Assembly: GCA_946811695.1 (NCBI GenBank)
Contig: OX328124.1
Coordinates: 26,104,626 to 26,168,625, forward strand
Length of the DNA stretch: 64,000 bases
From: Gonocerus acuteangulatus
Lineage: Eukaryota; Arthropoda; Insecta; Hemiptera; Coreidae
Reading direction: 5' to 3'
The stretch's first letter is position 1, and each line of letters opens with the position of its first letter. Positions 47,811-61,825 of the stretch are shown here, in pieces. A program made the position numbers and the translations under genes. The notes under the pieces are model-generated. The model did no database searches. It was not told the origin of the DNA and saw only the letters and a program-made list of their open reading frames with translations.

Positions 47811-48074
47811 AAATTTTAACGGGGGTCATTTTCGGTGTCTACTAGGTAGGATCGATAAAGATTTGAAGAAATTTTTCAAAAATTCCGTCATGAGTCCAAC
47901 CTCAATAGCTACTTTCCTTCGGAGGAAAGTGCTAAAAGAAAACTATCCATTTCTATTTGTTCAAAAATGACGACATTTCTTTTGGTTTGGTTTATCCAAT
48001 TCGTCTGCATTTATTTAGCTGCCAGGAGTTTGACCTTTTTGGGTATTCAATTAGTTTCGACAATTGACAATTGT

Positions 48075-48713
48075 TGTTTGGGTATTCGTTATATTTCGAC
48101 AAAACTCGGTATTCGTAGTGTTAATCTACAGGTAAAAATGTGTTGTAACAATAAACTAAATCGGTTCATAAGGAGGCGGGGGGGGGGGGGGGGGGGGTTA
48201 CTTCGGACCCAAATTACTAATATACTCATACCGGTCGTAATTTCTGCTGTATTGTAACGAAACGCGGTATACGTCGTGGGTAATTCATGAGAAAGGAGTG
48301 TTGTAAAAATGTGCTAAATCGCTCAATGAGAAAGGGGGGTTTACTTTGTATTACATTTCAATAGAATTAGCCCGCCAGACGTCGGTTCGCAAGGCCGCCG
48401 CAAGGAGCGCTTTCTACCACTAGAGGGACTGTATCCTGTTCCTGCACCAGATCAAAAAACGAAAATTCGAGTTTTTTTGTATTTATTAAGTAGTGTAGTA
48501 TAACTTCCAGAGTTATGTTTACACATGGTACGTAAACATAACTCTGGAAGCAAATTAATAATTGAACAGTTACTCATTACAAAATTAAAAGGAAACTATT
48601 CGTGTTTTTATTTTATTTATGTAGGATATTTTAAGCAAATTGTTCTGGAAAGCAGTCTACATTACCCAAATTCTGAGGAAAGTGCTTAGTTATGCAGCTT
48701 CTGCGTGACGGAC
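48075..48713 (-). mobile_element. Helentron-like family 1, truncated reversed copy
   Basis: 5' end at 48713 (reversed GTCCGTCACGCAGAAGCTGC). The body runs left through ACGAAACGCGGTATACGTCG to CTCGGTATTCGTAGTG near 48110. It lies about 140 bp from the 3' end of the complete copy, in the opposite orientation. A 19 bp stem palindrome (CTTCCAGAGTTATGTTTAC and its complement, about 48500-48546) takes the position where the 17 kb copy has its long palindrome. A G run of about 20 is at 48178-48197. Confidence 0.68.
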
Positions 48714-49182
48714 TTTTTTATTATTCATAGTATTATGTAACTTCTGGCTGGAAATATCGCAAACCTAAAAAATTTCCAAATATTATATTATATAACGTAA
48801 TAAGAAGCGTAAAAGTATTGTTTACAGGATATTAAAATTAATGAAATGAAGAGGGATGATTTTTTTTTTCTAGGATGAGTTTCCTCCTCGAATCGGGGAT
48901 ACTTTTTTGTGGGGTCAATATTTATTTTATTAAATTTGTTCCCCTTGAGCAATAAATTATATTAGTATTGATTTATAAGTTTTGTGTATAAAATATATAA
49001 TTTTTTTTATTATTTTGAATTATTTCTGAAGCCTCATTTTTGCAATAGAGTGACCAGTTTGTCCTAGAGGTAATAATGTCGATTACTGGAAATCAGCATG
49101 AATAAAAATGAAAAAATCTTTTATTCGAATTCTATGTGAAAGAGCGAACACAACTGATCAAAGAATTTTAGAGTGGGGTTTA
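48714..49182. other. unassigned DNA
   Basis: AT-rich spacer with nothing recognised. Confidence 0.4.
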
Positions 49183-49190
49183 AAAGAAAC

Positions 49191-49509
49191 GGGGGGTGAG
49201 GTTAGCTCAGTGGTAGAGCACTGGACTAATATGTTGGAAGAGTCTTCGTTCATGGTTTGAATTCGTCCTCCCCGACCGTCTCTAGGCCAACACAGCCTTT
49301 AATTAATTTATTACTGGGTACCTTGGTGCTAGTGACTCTAACAGTCGAAGCAGCACGGCGAAAATCAGGCGGCCGGAGCATAGTACCGACCACACTATCT
49401 CCCTAGTGTGGCGTATGGTAATGAATCAGATACCTCTGCAGTATCTGCCCCTCAGGGCCTTTGTGGCCTGTTACAGGACTGATTTTGTTTTTGTTTTTGT
49501 TTTTTTCAT
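49191..49509 (+). mobile_element. tRNA-headed SINE-A, copy 2, with TSD
   Basis: Head GAGGTTAGCTCAGTGGTAGA with a good A box (TTAGCTCAGTGG) and a diverged B box (GGTTTGAATTC). The body matches 101-384. The 3' end is a (TTTTTG)n-type tail. AAAGAAAC occurs at 49183-49190 and 49510-49517, an 8 bp target duplication. The cloverleaf is incomplete after the head, so this is not a tRNA gene. Confidence 0.8.
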
Positions 49510-49811
49510 AAAGAAACAATTGTCACTGAAAAAACATGAATAAATACGTGCTGTGTTTACGAGCTAAAGGGAATCGCGAAATTTAATCTATACATAAAGT
49601 AATTACTTCGAAGCCGTTGAAATAAAATTCCTCAGAAGAATCTAAGACGGGAATGAGCCAAGACAAATAATATTTTACGTCCTAATCCAAAATTTCGATA
49701 AATATATACTATTTCGCAAATAGTTCTCATGAATGACGTACAAATTGTAGTTAATTACTTAGGAACCTTCGAATCCCAAACTTTGAACGTAGAGATGATA
49801 CATACCTAGTC

Positions 49812-50069
49812 AGTTTTCACGAATGTCTACGTCACTCATGAGCCGAAAATGTACCGAGAGCAGACTGAAGTTGCCTGAATGTCGGGCACTGACGCTCCAA
49901 CTCCGTCGCCAGTCGGATGTCGGACCTTCGGGTCGTCCCTCTAAATGTTCAGACTCGTCCAACTAGACTTCCAACAAGCCCATTCATGATCCTATATTCG
50001 ATCCAACATGTGTGAAAGTTGTACCACAAGTCGGACTGCAAATAAGAACTTGAATGGCCTGCTTTAAAT
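49812..50069 (-). mobile_element. AGGCCATTCAC MITE family, copy C
   Basis: Reversed relative to copies A and B. GAGCCGAAAATGTACCGAG, CTCCAACTCCGTCGCCAGTC and GGATGTCGGACCTTCGGGTC match, and the end GAATGGCCTGCTTTA is intact. It shows the uninterrupted site at which copy B carries its insertion. The other end is decayed. Confidence 0.65.
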
Positions 50070-50829
50070 ATTACTCGGAATTTGTTGCCAATAGTTGGAC
50101 TTTTTTTTTTGGCTCAGTGTAAGAACTATTAAAGAAATGTTAGAAAGTGGAATACGATGCTCCTAAGTTATTAATCGCGACCTTAAAATCAGAGAAACAA
50201 CCGTCCATACTAGTATCTTGGATCAATCCATTTTAGTTGTTTGGGAATTTGGCACTGAGTTTAGATATGTTAGAGAGTTCTGATCTGATTAAAACTAACA
50301 CAATTTCAGGAGGAACAAAGGATCTACTTGTTGGTCGAGGTTTCTCTCGAGATTTGAGTTATTGTCTCATTTGAAATCCTGCAATTCCCTAGCACTGCCT
50401 GGTATGCTATAAAAAATCCCGAAAAAAGGCTAAATATTTCCAGAGAGGGTAGAATACTTTTATGGCATGAGGAATATTAGGCCATTGCCTAAAAGAAAGA
50501 CGAATGTGGATTTATTTTTTTCTGTTTAGTTTCGTTTTATGAAATTATAGTTTTTCTTTATTACTGGGCATTTGCTTCTAGAGGATGTGCGTCCGGCTAT
50601 CAAATCGGCTTCCTAAACAATCAAGGGTCAGCTGACATTTATTAATGAATTAAACGCATTCTATTATATTGAGAAGATATCGTTGACCGTTGTACGAAGG
50701 TAAAATTAAAAATAAAACTCATTTCAAGGGTCGGGGGGGGGATGTCATTAAGAAGTAGTTCTGAAAAGAATGAAAAAACATGTTTCATGTTCCAAATTTC
50801 CTATGTTTACAATCCTAACCGAGATTTTT
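50070..50829. other. unassigned DNA
   Basis: Nothing recognised. A G run lies at about 50731-50741. Confidence 0.4.
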
Positions 50830-50975
50830 TGGGATCATTTACTCCCTCAGGTGTATTTGTATCTTGAAGTATTTGTATCCTGAACTACCCAAAAAAAATA
50901 TTTATTCGATTAATAATAAATATTTTTTTGGGGCAGTTCAAGATACAAATACTTCAAATTAAGTGATCAAAGGTT
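50830..50975. mobile_element. short palindromic MITE-like repeat
   Basis: Arms 50864-50907 and 50914-50957 pair (TTGAAGTATTTGTATC...GATACAAATACTTCAA). Weaker pairing continues outward (GATCATTTA / TAAGTGATC). No target duplication found. Confidence 0.55.
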
Positions 50976-51464
50976 CGAAAAATTTCTGTATTTTGTAAAA
51001 CAAGATGGACAAATCAAGAGAAAATTTCATTAAAAAAACAATAAAGTACTTTTTCTTCAAATAACGCATTAATATATGTTTACCTTCAACGTCTAATCTT
51101 CTTTAACTTGAAATTCATCCAGGAATGTATCTTCGACGTTCTTTTTAGTGGCAGATGTTCGTGATAATATTTTTAAGAGTCTCTCATGGTCAAACGTTAT
51201 GTACGTATTTTACAGGGGTAACAAAAGAAATTCTTGAAGTCATTTTTAAAAATGGACCTGACTGTATTATATTGCAGAGCATTTTTGTGGTTCTTCTTAT
51301 TCCTAAGATTTTGCATCTGACACCTACTCTTCTAACACTAGAAGATGGTGCAGAAATCCCTATTTCGTAAAATAAGTGACATTTATCCTTTTTTTTCCTG
51401 GCCTTTCATTTTCTTATAAAAAAAAATCTGTTAGGTATATTTATATGCAACGACCAAACCTGAC
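50976..51464. other. unassigned DNA
   Basis: A 71-codon frame at 51155-51370 has no recognised motif. Confidence 0.35.
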
Positions 51465-51466
51465 TA

Positions 51467-51803
51467 AAGGCCGATTCACGCTAGTCCGTGTCGGGTCCGG
51501 GTCGAGCCACGGCCAGGGCCCGGCAGGGACACGGTGAAACAATCACACCAGCATTTTCAATGGACTCGTTCACGCTATACCGGGCCGGGTCTGTGTTTTT
51601 TGCTTGTGTTATTGCTTCACTGTGTCCAGGCCGGGGCCCGGCCGGGACATTGTGAAGCAATCACACACGCAAAAAACACGGTCTCGGCCCGGTATAGCGT
51701 GAACGAGTCCATTGAAAATGCTGGTGATTGTTTCTCCGTATCCCGGCCGGGCCCCGGCCACGGCCCGACCCGTACCCGACCCGGTCTAGCGTGAATCAGC
51801 CTT
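51467..51803. mobile_element. GC-rich palindromic MITE, 337 bp
   Basis: Ends AAGGCCGATTCACGCTAG and CTAGCGTGAATCAGCCTT differ at one position. TA flanks both sides (51465-51466, 51804-51805). Much of the element folds on itself. An inner palindrome (about 51566-51697) has its own ends TTCACGCTATACCGGGCC and GGCCCGGTATAGCGTGAA, so a related unit may have inserted into another or a self-duplication occurred. It is strikingly richer in G and C than its surroundings. Confidence 0.8.
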
Positions 51804-52181
51804 TATTCTACATTCTGACTCTAATATATTTTACCTAACTTGCCCTGAAGGAAACCTTTGGACTGTCCTCCTAGAATCCTTATATGAGGTTATTATGAAA
51901 TGGATATCCACATCTTGGACGTACTTTGCAGATATGTTAGTCCTTATGGAGTCCTAGAACGCAGTCGTCTCTAATATCGTCCTCTTTGAGAAATAATCCA
52001 ACCTTGGATGAAGTCCTTTCAAGACCTATGTCCTTTGATGTATTCAAACCGGTTAGACCGAGATGGTCTTCATATACTTCTTCAAGGAACATCCTTGTTC
52101 AGCATGTTCCAGGAATTCGCCTTATAAACTCGGTAGGATTATTAAGGAATATATGAATATGGTATCATATAATACATTCTT
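51804..52181. other. unassigned DNA
   Basis: Nothing recognised. Confidence 0.4.
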
Positions 52182-52332
52182 ACTGCGTTTCCTCCCTTCC
52201 TCCATAAGGAGGAAACACGCTTATGACGTCTATCCAATAATCGTCTCCATAACGCAATCCAAAAGTCTCAAATAAAATAATTAATCTTTTAGAACAAATA
52301 CATCACGAAAATAATAGGGGTTCAATTTATAA
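52182..52332 (-). mobile_element. 3' end fragment of Helentron-like family 2
   Basis: GCGTTTCCTCCCTTCC, CCATAAGGAGGAAACACGCT and then ATAATAGGGGTTCAATTTA before a (TA)n tract. The order equals that of 34371-34506. Truncated at the (TA)n. Confidence 0.6.

Positions 52333-52402
<70 letters not shown>
52333..52402. repeat. (TA)n microsatellite
   Basis: Follows the family 2 fragment at the position seen in the complete copy. Confidence 0.95.
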
Positions 52403-53924
<1,522 letters not shown>

Positions 53925-54187
53925 TAAATCAGGCCATTCACCGATGTATGAGGATCCGATTTGTAGTCAGACTTGTGGTCAAACTTCCGAAGTTGGATCC
54001 GATATCGGAATTTGAAAAGGTTTTTGTGGAAGTCTAGTTGGACGAGTCGGAACATTTAGAGGGACGACTCGAAGGTCCGACATCCGACTGGCGACGGAGT
54101 TGGAGAGTGAGTCGGATCACAGTCCTCCAACGTTTCACAGTCAGAGCTTGTCCTTCGGGCAACTTCGGTCTGCACTCGATACATTTT

Positions 54188-54319
54188 AGCACTTTCCTCC
54201 GAAGGAAAGTAGCTATTGAGGTTGGACTCATGACGGAATTTTTGAAAAATTTCTTCAAATCTTTATCGATCCTACCTAGTAGACACCGAAAATGACCCCC
54301 GTTAAAATTTATATATACT

Positions 54320-54387
<68 letters not shown>

Positions 54388-54388
54388 T

Positions 54389-54425
<37 letters not shown>

Positions 54426-55471
54426 TGTTAACACGATAGTGGCCAGAGTTTTTGTTTTTTCGTCACGAAACTTGGTATATAGCATTCAATTAGCAAACGA
54501 CTGAACGAGTTCGTTAACAACCAAAGTCGGTCCACCAGAAGGGGGGGTTTACCCCGAACCCATTACACTAAATTGACTATGTCAGCCGTAATATTTGTTA
54601 TATTTCAACGAAACTTGGTATTCCTTGTGTTAATATAGAGAGAAAATTGAGATATAAAAATGAACTAAATCGGTTCATTAGAAAGGGGGGTTTACTCCGG
54701 ACCCACAATACCAATTCGCCACTACCAGCCGTGATTTTTGGTATATTTCGACGAAACTCGGTATTCGTAGTGGTAATCTACAGGTAAATATGTGTTGTAA
54801 AAATAAACATAATCGGTTCATTAGGAGGGGGGTTTACTCCGGACCCACAATACCATTTCGCCACTACCAGCCGTGATTTTTGGTATATTTCGACGAAACT
54901 CGGTATTCGTAGTGGTAATCTACAGGTAAATATGTGTTGTAAAAATAAACTGAATCGGTTCATTAGAAGGGGGGGTTTACTCCGGACCCAAATTCCTATT
55001 ATACTCATACCGGTCGTAATTTCTGCTGTATTGTAACGAAACGCGGTATACGTCGTGGGTAACTCATGAGAAATAAGTGTTGTAAAAATGAGCTGAATCG
55101 GTCAATCGGAAAGCGGGGGTTTAATTTGTAATATATTTTAATAGAAAAGCCCGCCAGACGTAGGCTCACAAAGCCTCCGCAAGGAGCGCTTTCTACCACT
55201 AGAGTGACTGTATCCTGTTCCTGCGTTAGATCAAAATACGATAATATGAGGTTTTTTGTATTTATTACGTAGTGTAATAGGTACCATGTGTAAACATAAC
55301 TCTGGAAGCAAATTAATAATTGATCAGTTACTCATTACAAATTTATAAGAGAACTATTCATGTTTTTATTTGATTTATGTAGGATATTTTAAGCAAATTG
55401 TTCTGGAAAGCAGTCTACACTACCCAAATTATGAGGAAAGTGCTTAGTTATGCAGCTCCTGCGTGACGGAC
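54188..55471 (-). mobile_element. Helentron-like family 1, complete reversed copy
   Basis: The 3' end is at 54188 (AGCACTTTCCTCCGAAGGAA as seen on the plus strand). The 5' end is at 55471 (reversed GTCCGTCACGCAGGAGCTGC). TTTT occurs at 54184-54187 and 55472-55475. Copy A of the host MITE shows the empty site, a run of five T, so both boundaries are fixed by comparison. The interior carries the same 142 bp units and (TA)n (about 54310-54422) as 46717-47933. Confidence 0.82.
54310..54422. repeat. (TA)n microsatellite inside the Helentron-like copy
   Basis: TA repeats with TACTATACATA interruptions at two places. Same site as in the copy at 46717. Confidence 0.93.
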
Positions 55472-56374
55472 TTTTCGGCTCGTAAGCAACGTCGTGAAAA
55501 CAGACTAGAACTGAAGATGGATCGCTACTTGGATAGGAAGTCGGAGCGTGAGTGGAGTCGTCTATCCAACTAGTAGTCCTACTAAGTCGTACTGAAAATC
55601 GGAGCGTGAATGGCCTGCTTTAATCACAGTCTATTATAATCGTTGTAAGGAAATTATAATATGAAGAAGTTGGAAAGTGCACTCTGCTTTATTATGTTTA
55701 GGTACTAGCTGAATGCCCGTGCTTTGGCATGTCAGATAAGTAGTTTTTATATTGAATTGAATAATGTATCATCAAAATTAACGCTACTATATAATTTTTT
55801 GCAGTTTATTATAGCATAGTTCCCGCCATACTATATGGTATTGATCAATTGATAAGTAATCAAAGTATAATGTTTCTTGACACTGTGGCGCTCCGGAACA
55901 AACAGATAACCTAGGGATAACCGGTTACCTATAGTTTACCAGTAACAGGAGTTATACCAGTACAGATTAAAATTTGTTGTCAATAACAAATTTACTTTTC
56001 TCAAATTTCATTTGGAAACACTCATTATATTTGCGAGCATTACCAAGAAGTGCTGTGACTGGGGATGCTGATGGATGAGGAGGCTGTGCAAAGGTTCGGG
56101 ATATTATTACCTCGGATGTACCATCACCAGGAAAACTCTATGGGGACAAGATGAAATTTACCTCAATTAAAATGGTGATTTCGTCCCCCTTAGCTTAAAC
56201 TCTTTGAGGGACAATTTATAATTAAAAATAATACTGTGAAATAGATAAAGAACGGTAACAGTTGTTCTGCTATCGTCCTAGCAAGGCATGCTGCCTAGGC
56301 GAGCATGCTCTCTTTAAAACTAAAAGTTAAAACCCATCTAAAAATTTGAAAATCAAAAAAACCTTTCTTAGGGT

Positions 56375-57175
56375 GAAAAAATAGTGGAGCGGCTAGGGTA
56401 GAGGGGTTAGAAATAATGCATGTATTTACACTTGCCAAAACATAGTGGAGCGGCGAGGATAGAGGGTAGCCGAGAGGGTTAGAAATAATGCATGTATTTA
56501 CACTCAATGTTGGGCAAAACTAAAAACTAAAACTAAAATTAAAACTAAATTCACTTTTTGGAATAAACTAAAACTAAACCAAAAATTGCAACCTAAAACA
56601 AAACTAAAACTAAAATTTTACTAATTTTAACTAAACTAAAACTAAAACTAAATCTTTGGGAATTGACTAAAAACTAAACTAAAAATTTAGTTTAGTTTAG
56701 TTTTACTAAAATAACATGAATTAATATAAATCATGTGTTATTTCGATAATTAAGTAAATTATTAAAACTAATAGAACTTGCTTAAGAATAAGAAATTGTG
56801 GCTTTTTCTCGTAATTTGAAAACATATGTTCTTTGATAAACTAAATTAGTTAACTAAAAACTAAAACTAAACTAAAATCACAAATTTAGGTCTCTTTTAC
56901 TAAACTAAACTAATTGCATTACTAAAAACGGAGTCCATATGATTAATAATTATACAAATCTAAAACTAAACTAAAACTAAAAATAAAAATATAACATTAG
57001 TTTAGTTTTACTTAGAGAAAACTAACGTTAGTTTAGTTTACTAACTTTACTTTTGCCAAACACTGTTTGCACTTGCCAAAACATAGTGGAGAAGCGAGGG
57101 TAGCCGAGAGGGTCAAACCCATATGAGCTACCCACTTGGCTACGCTCTACCCTCGCCACTCCACTATGTTTTCAC
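56375..57175. repeat. short direct and inverted units interrupted by a MITE
   Basis: TAGAAATAATGCATGTATTT then ACACTTGCCAAAACATAGTG recurs with a period of roughly 100 bp at 56410 and 56490, and partly after the MITE at 57066. A reversed form (CTACCCTCGCCACTCCACTA) is at 57148-57167. Confidence 0.65.
56505..57065. mobile_element. hAT-type MITE with CTAAAA-rich interior
   Basis: Ends CAATGTTGGGC and GCCAAACACTG are flanked by TTTACACT (56497-56504) and TTTGCACT (57066-57073), an 8 bp duplication with 7 matches. The interior is composed of AACTAAAACTAAA variants on the left and the complement on the right, a degenerate, self-complementary structure. The ends relate to the MITE at 19446-19892. 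Confidence 0.82.
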
Positions 57176-57311
57176 CTTTAGAGAGTGTTTACATCTTAAA
57201 GGGGGTGTCCATGCAAAATTTCAATTTTTTCTGTCAAGTGGTTTGGGCTCGGCGAAGATAGTCAGTGAGTCAGTCGGTCAGTTAGTAGTATTTGACAAAT
57301 ATATAGTAGAT

Positions 57312-57669
57312 GGCATCTTCTACCTATCGGATCTGTTACGTTTAAAGGGTTAAGCTAAACTACAATATATAGACCGAAGTGTCTTAAAAGCTTGAACGGG
57401 CGGCCATCGATGTAGCTACTAAATGATTTAGGGTATCCGAGAAGGGTGCCGGCCATATATTGGAGGGTCTCTAATGATTTCTAGCTCTCAGCTCTCTAAT
57501 CTCTCCTGTCTCTAGTATCAATCAATCACGCTAACCCGACCTGTGATTTACTGAATGTTTCCCTCCTTCTCACTCGCTCTAGAGAAAATATTACTCCAAG
57601 CCCCTCTAGTTTCCTTTCGGAGATAGCTTTCCGAACAAATCAATAGAAAAACAAATATAGTATATATTA
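57312..57669. other. unassigned DNA
   Basis: Nothing recognised. Confidence 0.4.
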
Positions 57670-59093
<1,424 letters not shown>

Positions 59094-59296
59094 CAAATAA
59101 ATCAATTTCATTCAAGAGAATTATTCATTCGAATAAATATTTTTTCATTCAAAAGTTCTTATTCAATAAATAATTGTTTGTAAATAAAGAATAAAAAGAA
59201 AAATTTACATTATTCATTGAATCGCTGAATAATGAATGAAAAATAACAGATTTATTCAATATTCATTATTCTAAATGATTTTTGCCCAACACTGGT
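59094..59296. mobile_element. hAT-type MITE, right-hand fragment
   Basis: TTTTTGCCCAACACTG at the right end and an interior of GAATAAT/ATTCATT variants match 19446-19892. The left end is not found, so the copy is truncated. Confidence 0.6.
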
Positions 59297-59943
59297 GGAA
59301 ATTAACTTACTCTGCGGGACCCAGTGGTCTTAATTGTAGCAGTTTTGAAACGTTAGAAGTGCTTGTTGCATATTTGACTATTGCAGAACCGAACAATGCC
59401 TTATGTATAGAATGTTTACAGAAACTTATCACCTGTTAGCCTAGAATTTACACCAGATAGTCCAGCTGTGATTCCGATGCTCGTGGCTTAAGCATGGTGT
59501 TAACACCGTTCTACATGGTGTTGCGCCTTTACCAACCACTATTTCAATAAATTATCCCGCTGGAATAAGGTGTTACATGATTTATTCCTCACTAGCTGCG
59601 GTTGGGCTAGAAAGGGAGCCCGCCTCTTGGGACGAAGCCCTTCTGGAATCAGTGATTAACTAAGGTGGTGTAGAAGCTGGTAGAGCTAAGTACCTCGCTC
59701 TGAATTGCACCCTCGAGTCCAACTACACTTCGCCAGCCACCTGCTCGTCCTCGCCACAATCGATACAAATAACCACAGCTTGTCCTGAGGCTCTGATAAA
59801 CCCCTTAGGTCCTTACAGAACATTCAACAAATGGTCAGTGTTGATTGCGGCATTCGTTTTTGTGAATTTATAATTCAAAAAATAAACAAACGAAGGTCTT
59901 CAATCCTTTGGGGCATTTGGGCCTAATCATGTTCTGTTCCTCA
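59297..59943. other. unassigned DNA
   Basis: Less AT-rich than average, with no gene or repeat recognised. Confidence 0.4.
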
Positions 59944-60130
59944 TTCGACTGCTAGAGTCATTAATAAATTAATTAAAGGCTGGGTTAGCCTAGGGACGAC
60001 CAGGGAGGCTGAATTCAACCCTTGAAAGAAGACACTAGAAGAACAAACCCTGCTTTCTCGGGATTTGAACTCAAGTCCTCCAGCATATGAGTCCAGTGGA
60101 CTCCCCCACAATAAACCGTTACCTATACAA
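59944..60130 (-). mobile_element. SINE related to SINE-A with a different tRNA-like head
   Basis: The minus strand carries a B-box-like GAGTTCAAATCCCG (about 60057-60071) in a tRNA-like head. It then runs into TTGAATTCAGCCTCCCTGG, TCCCTAGGCTAACCCAGCCT and TTAATTAATTTATTAATGAC, which match SINE-A copies at 101-384 and 49191-49509. The head differs from theirs, so the body has been joined to more than one tRNA-like promoter. Truncated after TCTAGCAGTCGAATG. Confidence 0.65.
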
Positions 60131-60666
60131 ATTTTATTTTGTCCCTGCAATTTTCACACCATCTTGGTTTGAGGTATGAAACATGTACGTACGAAATAAA
60201 GTTTGTGTAACGGTGTAGTGAACTTTTTATTATTTGCCCATCCGCCAAGTACGAAAGTTCGAAGATTAAGTAAAGGATCAGTTGAATAATGTCCAACATG
60301 ATTTGCTAATAGCTAAGAATGTCTTACATAATTTGAAAAAAAAAATCTTAAAAACACAACCGTGATATTTGTTGTAATACTTTTAAAACAATCTATGAAG
60401 ATATTCCTATAATTAAAGTACAAAACGTTTTTCGATTTTTCTAAAATTTTGCAAACTAGACATCAGTCTCTTTGGAACTGAGCGACTCAAATGAATGATA
60501 ATTGTAAACTGTACGAAGTCATAGGAATATATGGGCTTCGGAATGTTAGGTTACATTGGCTTGGTGAAAAAATAATTCAGTTTTTGAATATTCAGTTTGT
60601 ATAGGCAAGTTCTTCCCGATTAAACAAAGATAACCAAAAGTCTTATTACTGGATGATAAAAAATAG
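60131..60666. other. unassigned DNA
   Basis: Nothing recognised. Confidence 0.4.
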
Positions 60667-60857
60667 ATTTTTTTTTTTTTTTTTTTTTTGTAAGGCGCAT
60701 CTACATCTAGGTCATTAGCGCCGACATCCAGGGTGCAGCGAGTAATTTTACCAGCGAGCCGTGGGATGATAAAATTCCTGCCGGACGTTGGGAATCGAAT
60801 CCACCATCTCCCGCGTATGAATCCAAGGCGCTAGCCATTAGGCCACGGGAGACCCCT
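60667..60857 (-). mobile_element. tRNA-headed SINE-B with the tail of the 5S SINE
   Basis: On the minus strand: head GTCTCCCGTGGCCTAATGGC (A box TGGCCTAATGG), B box GGATTCGATTCCC at about 60786-60798, and a short body GGAATTTTATCATCCCACGG. The tail is CGGCGCTAATGACCTAGATG then TAGATGCGCC and poly(A). The tail equals that of the 5S-derived SINEs (CGGCGCTAATGGCCAAGATG then TAGATGCGCC), while the heads are unrelated. Confidence 0.82.
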
Positions 60858-61278
60858 TTAATTCGTGTTGTATTCACTATGAGTAAGGATCTCTGAAAAT
60901 CACCATAACAGAAGATTTTCGTTATAGTCGAAATGTGGCTCAAACCACGCGTAACACCAATATTGTTTGGAGTGAAATTTCTTCTATATTTCCTAAAATT
61001 TCTTCTTGGAGATCTTGATCTGGAATACAACGCTGCGATAGGCCTTGTTGTTGACCAACTCAGGGCTTTGGTTAAGGAAAACCCCCTCAATACTACTCGG
61101 GAGATTTCAGGAAAAAATGGTGTAGACCCTCAACAGTTGTTCCCCATCTGTAATAAATTGGTCACATAAAACTGCATTAGTTTTGCACCAAACCAATATT
61201 TTATGTGTTACTTATATCAAAATAGAATAAAGAACGGAAATAAAATTTTATCATCTTTTGTTAAATATGATCAATGTG

Positions 61279-61284
<6 letters not shown>
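60858..61284. other. unassigned DNA
   Basis: Frames at 60933-61169 show no domain I recognise. Confidence 0.35.

Positions 61285-61333
<49 letters not shown>
61285..61333. repeat. (TA)n microsatellite
   Basis: TA repeat flanked by inverted GTGTTTTATA / TATAAAACAC, making the whole a 70 bp palindrome. Confidence 0.93.
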
Positions 61334-61338
<5 letters not shown>

Positions 61339-61743
61339 CTCACAAAAAAACAGGACATTTCATCAAATTCAATAGACCTGAAAATAAACTTTTTCCAAGA
61401 GGAATCGTCAGTCGAAATTCAATAAACAGAAAGCATTAATCAAAGATTTTATGGAGTTATTAAATTTTCAGAGAACTGCCTCTCCAAGAAACAACCCCTT
61501 CAACGAAAATCATTTTCAAGAACACACCCCAGCGATTCCATTTGAAGGAATATTTAGCCCATTAAAACTTTTAGAACTCAACTAATTAACAAAATGAAAT
61601 CAGATACGAATTATGTCCACACAAGTTAACATCTCTCCTTGCTCCGGTTATTAGATATTCCAGAAAAGATGTAATACGCCTAACAACACTTGTGTGCCCT
61701 TGTTACCAATTTTTTTTTGCAGTAAAATTAAATTCTAAATGAC
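61334..61743. other. unassigned DNA
   Basis: Nothing recognised. Confidence 0.4.

Positions 61744-61825
<82 letters not shown>

Larger units (their letters stand above)
46717..47933 (+). mobile_element. Helentron-like family 1, complete copy
   Basis: Starts GTCCGTCACGCAGGAGCTGC, followed by AGCACTTTCCTC. Ends with the hairpin CTTTCCTTCGGAGGAAAG then TGCT at 47933. The 5' AGCACTTTCCTC is the inverted match of the 3' GAGGAAAGTGCT. A runs flank both sides (46710-46716 and 47934-47937). The interior has three roughly 142 bp tandem units and a (TA)n tract. This arrangement (sub-terminal inverted repeats, 3' hairpin, minisatellite and microsatellite) is characteristic of non-autonomous Helentrons. 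No protein is encoded. Confidence 0.75.
53925..55622. mobile_element. AGGCCATTCAC MITE family, copy B, with nested insertion
   Basis: Ends TAAATCAGGCCATTCAC and GTGAATGGCCTGCTTTA. The body matches copy A up to TGCACTCGATACATTT and resumes with TCGGCTCGT after the insertion at 54188-55471. Without the insertion the element is about 0.4 kb. The ends of the element suggest a DNA transposon derivative; I could not fix a superfamily because no clear target duplication is visible. Confidence 0.75.
55704..57311 (-). mobile_element. Helitron-like family H, copy e (expanded)
   Basis: Reversed copy. CTAGCTGAATGCCCGTGC at the left, the usual body, then GTCAGTCGGTCAGTTAGTAG and TATTTGACAAATATATAGTA at the right. 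It is about 1.6 kb because its right part carries direct units of CATAGTGGAGCGGCGAGG type (about 56380-57175) and, within them, a hAT-type MITE (56505-57065). Confidence 0.7.

Noticed and set aside
46717..48713. One 2 kb DNA transposon with 200 bp terminal inverted repeats
   Set aside because: The 3' hairpin and A-run flank at 47933 and the reversed copy 54188-55471 show that the left element ends there. The right part is a second, truncated, reversed copy.
49191..49265. tRNA gene
   Set aside because: The A box is good but the B box and arms do not form a cloverleaf, and the sequence continues into a SINE body present at two other places.
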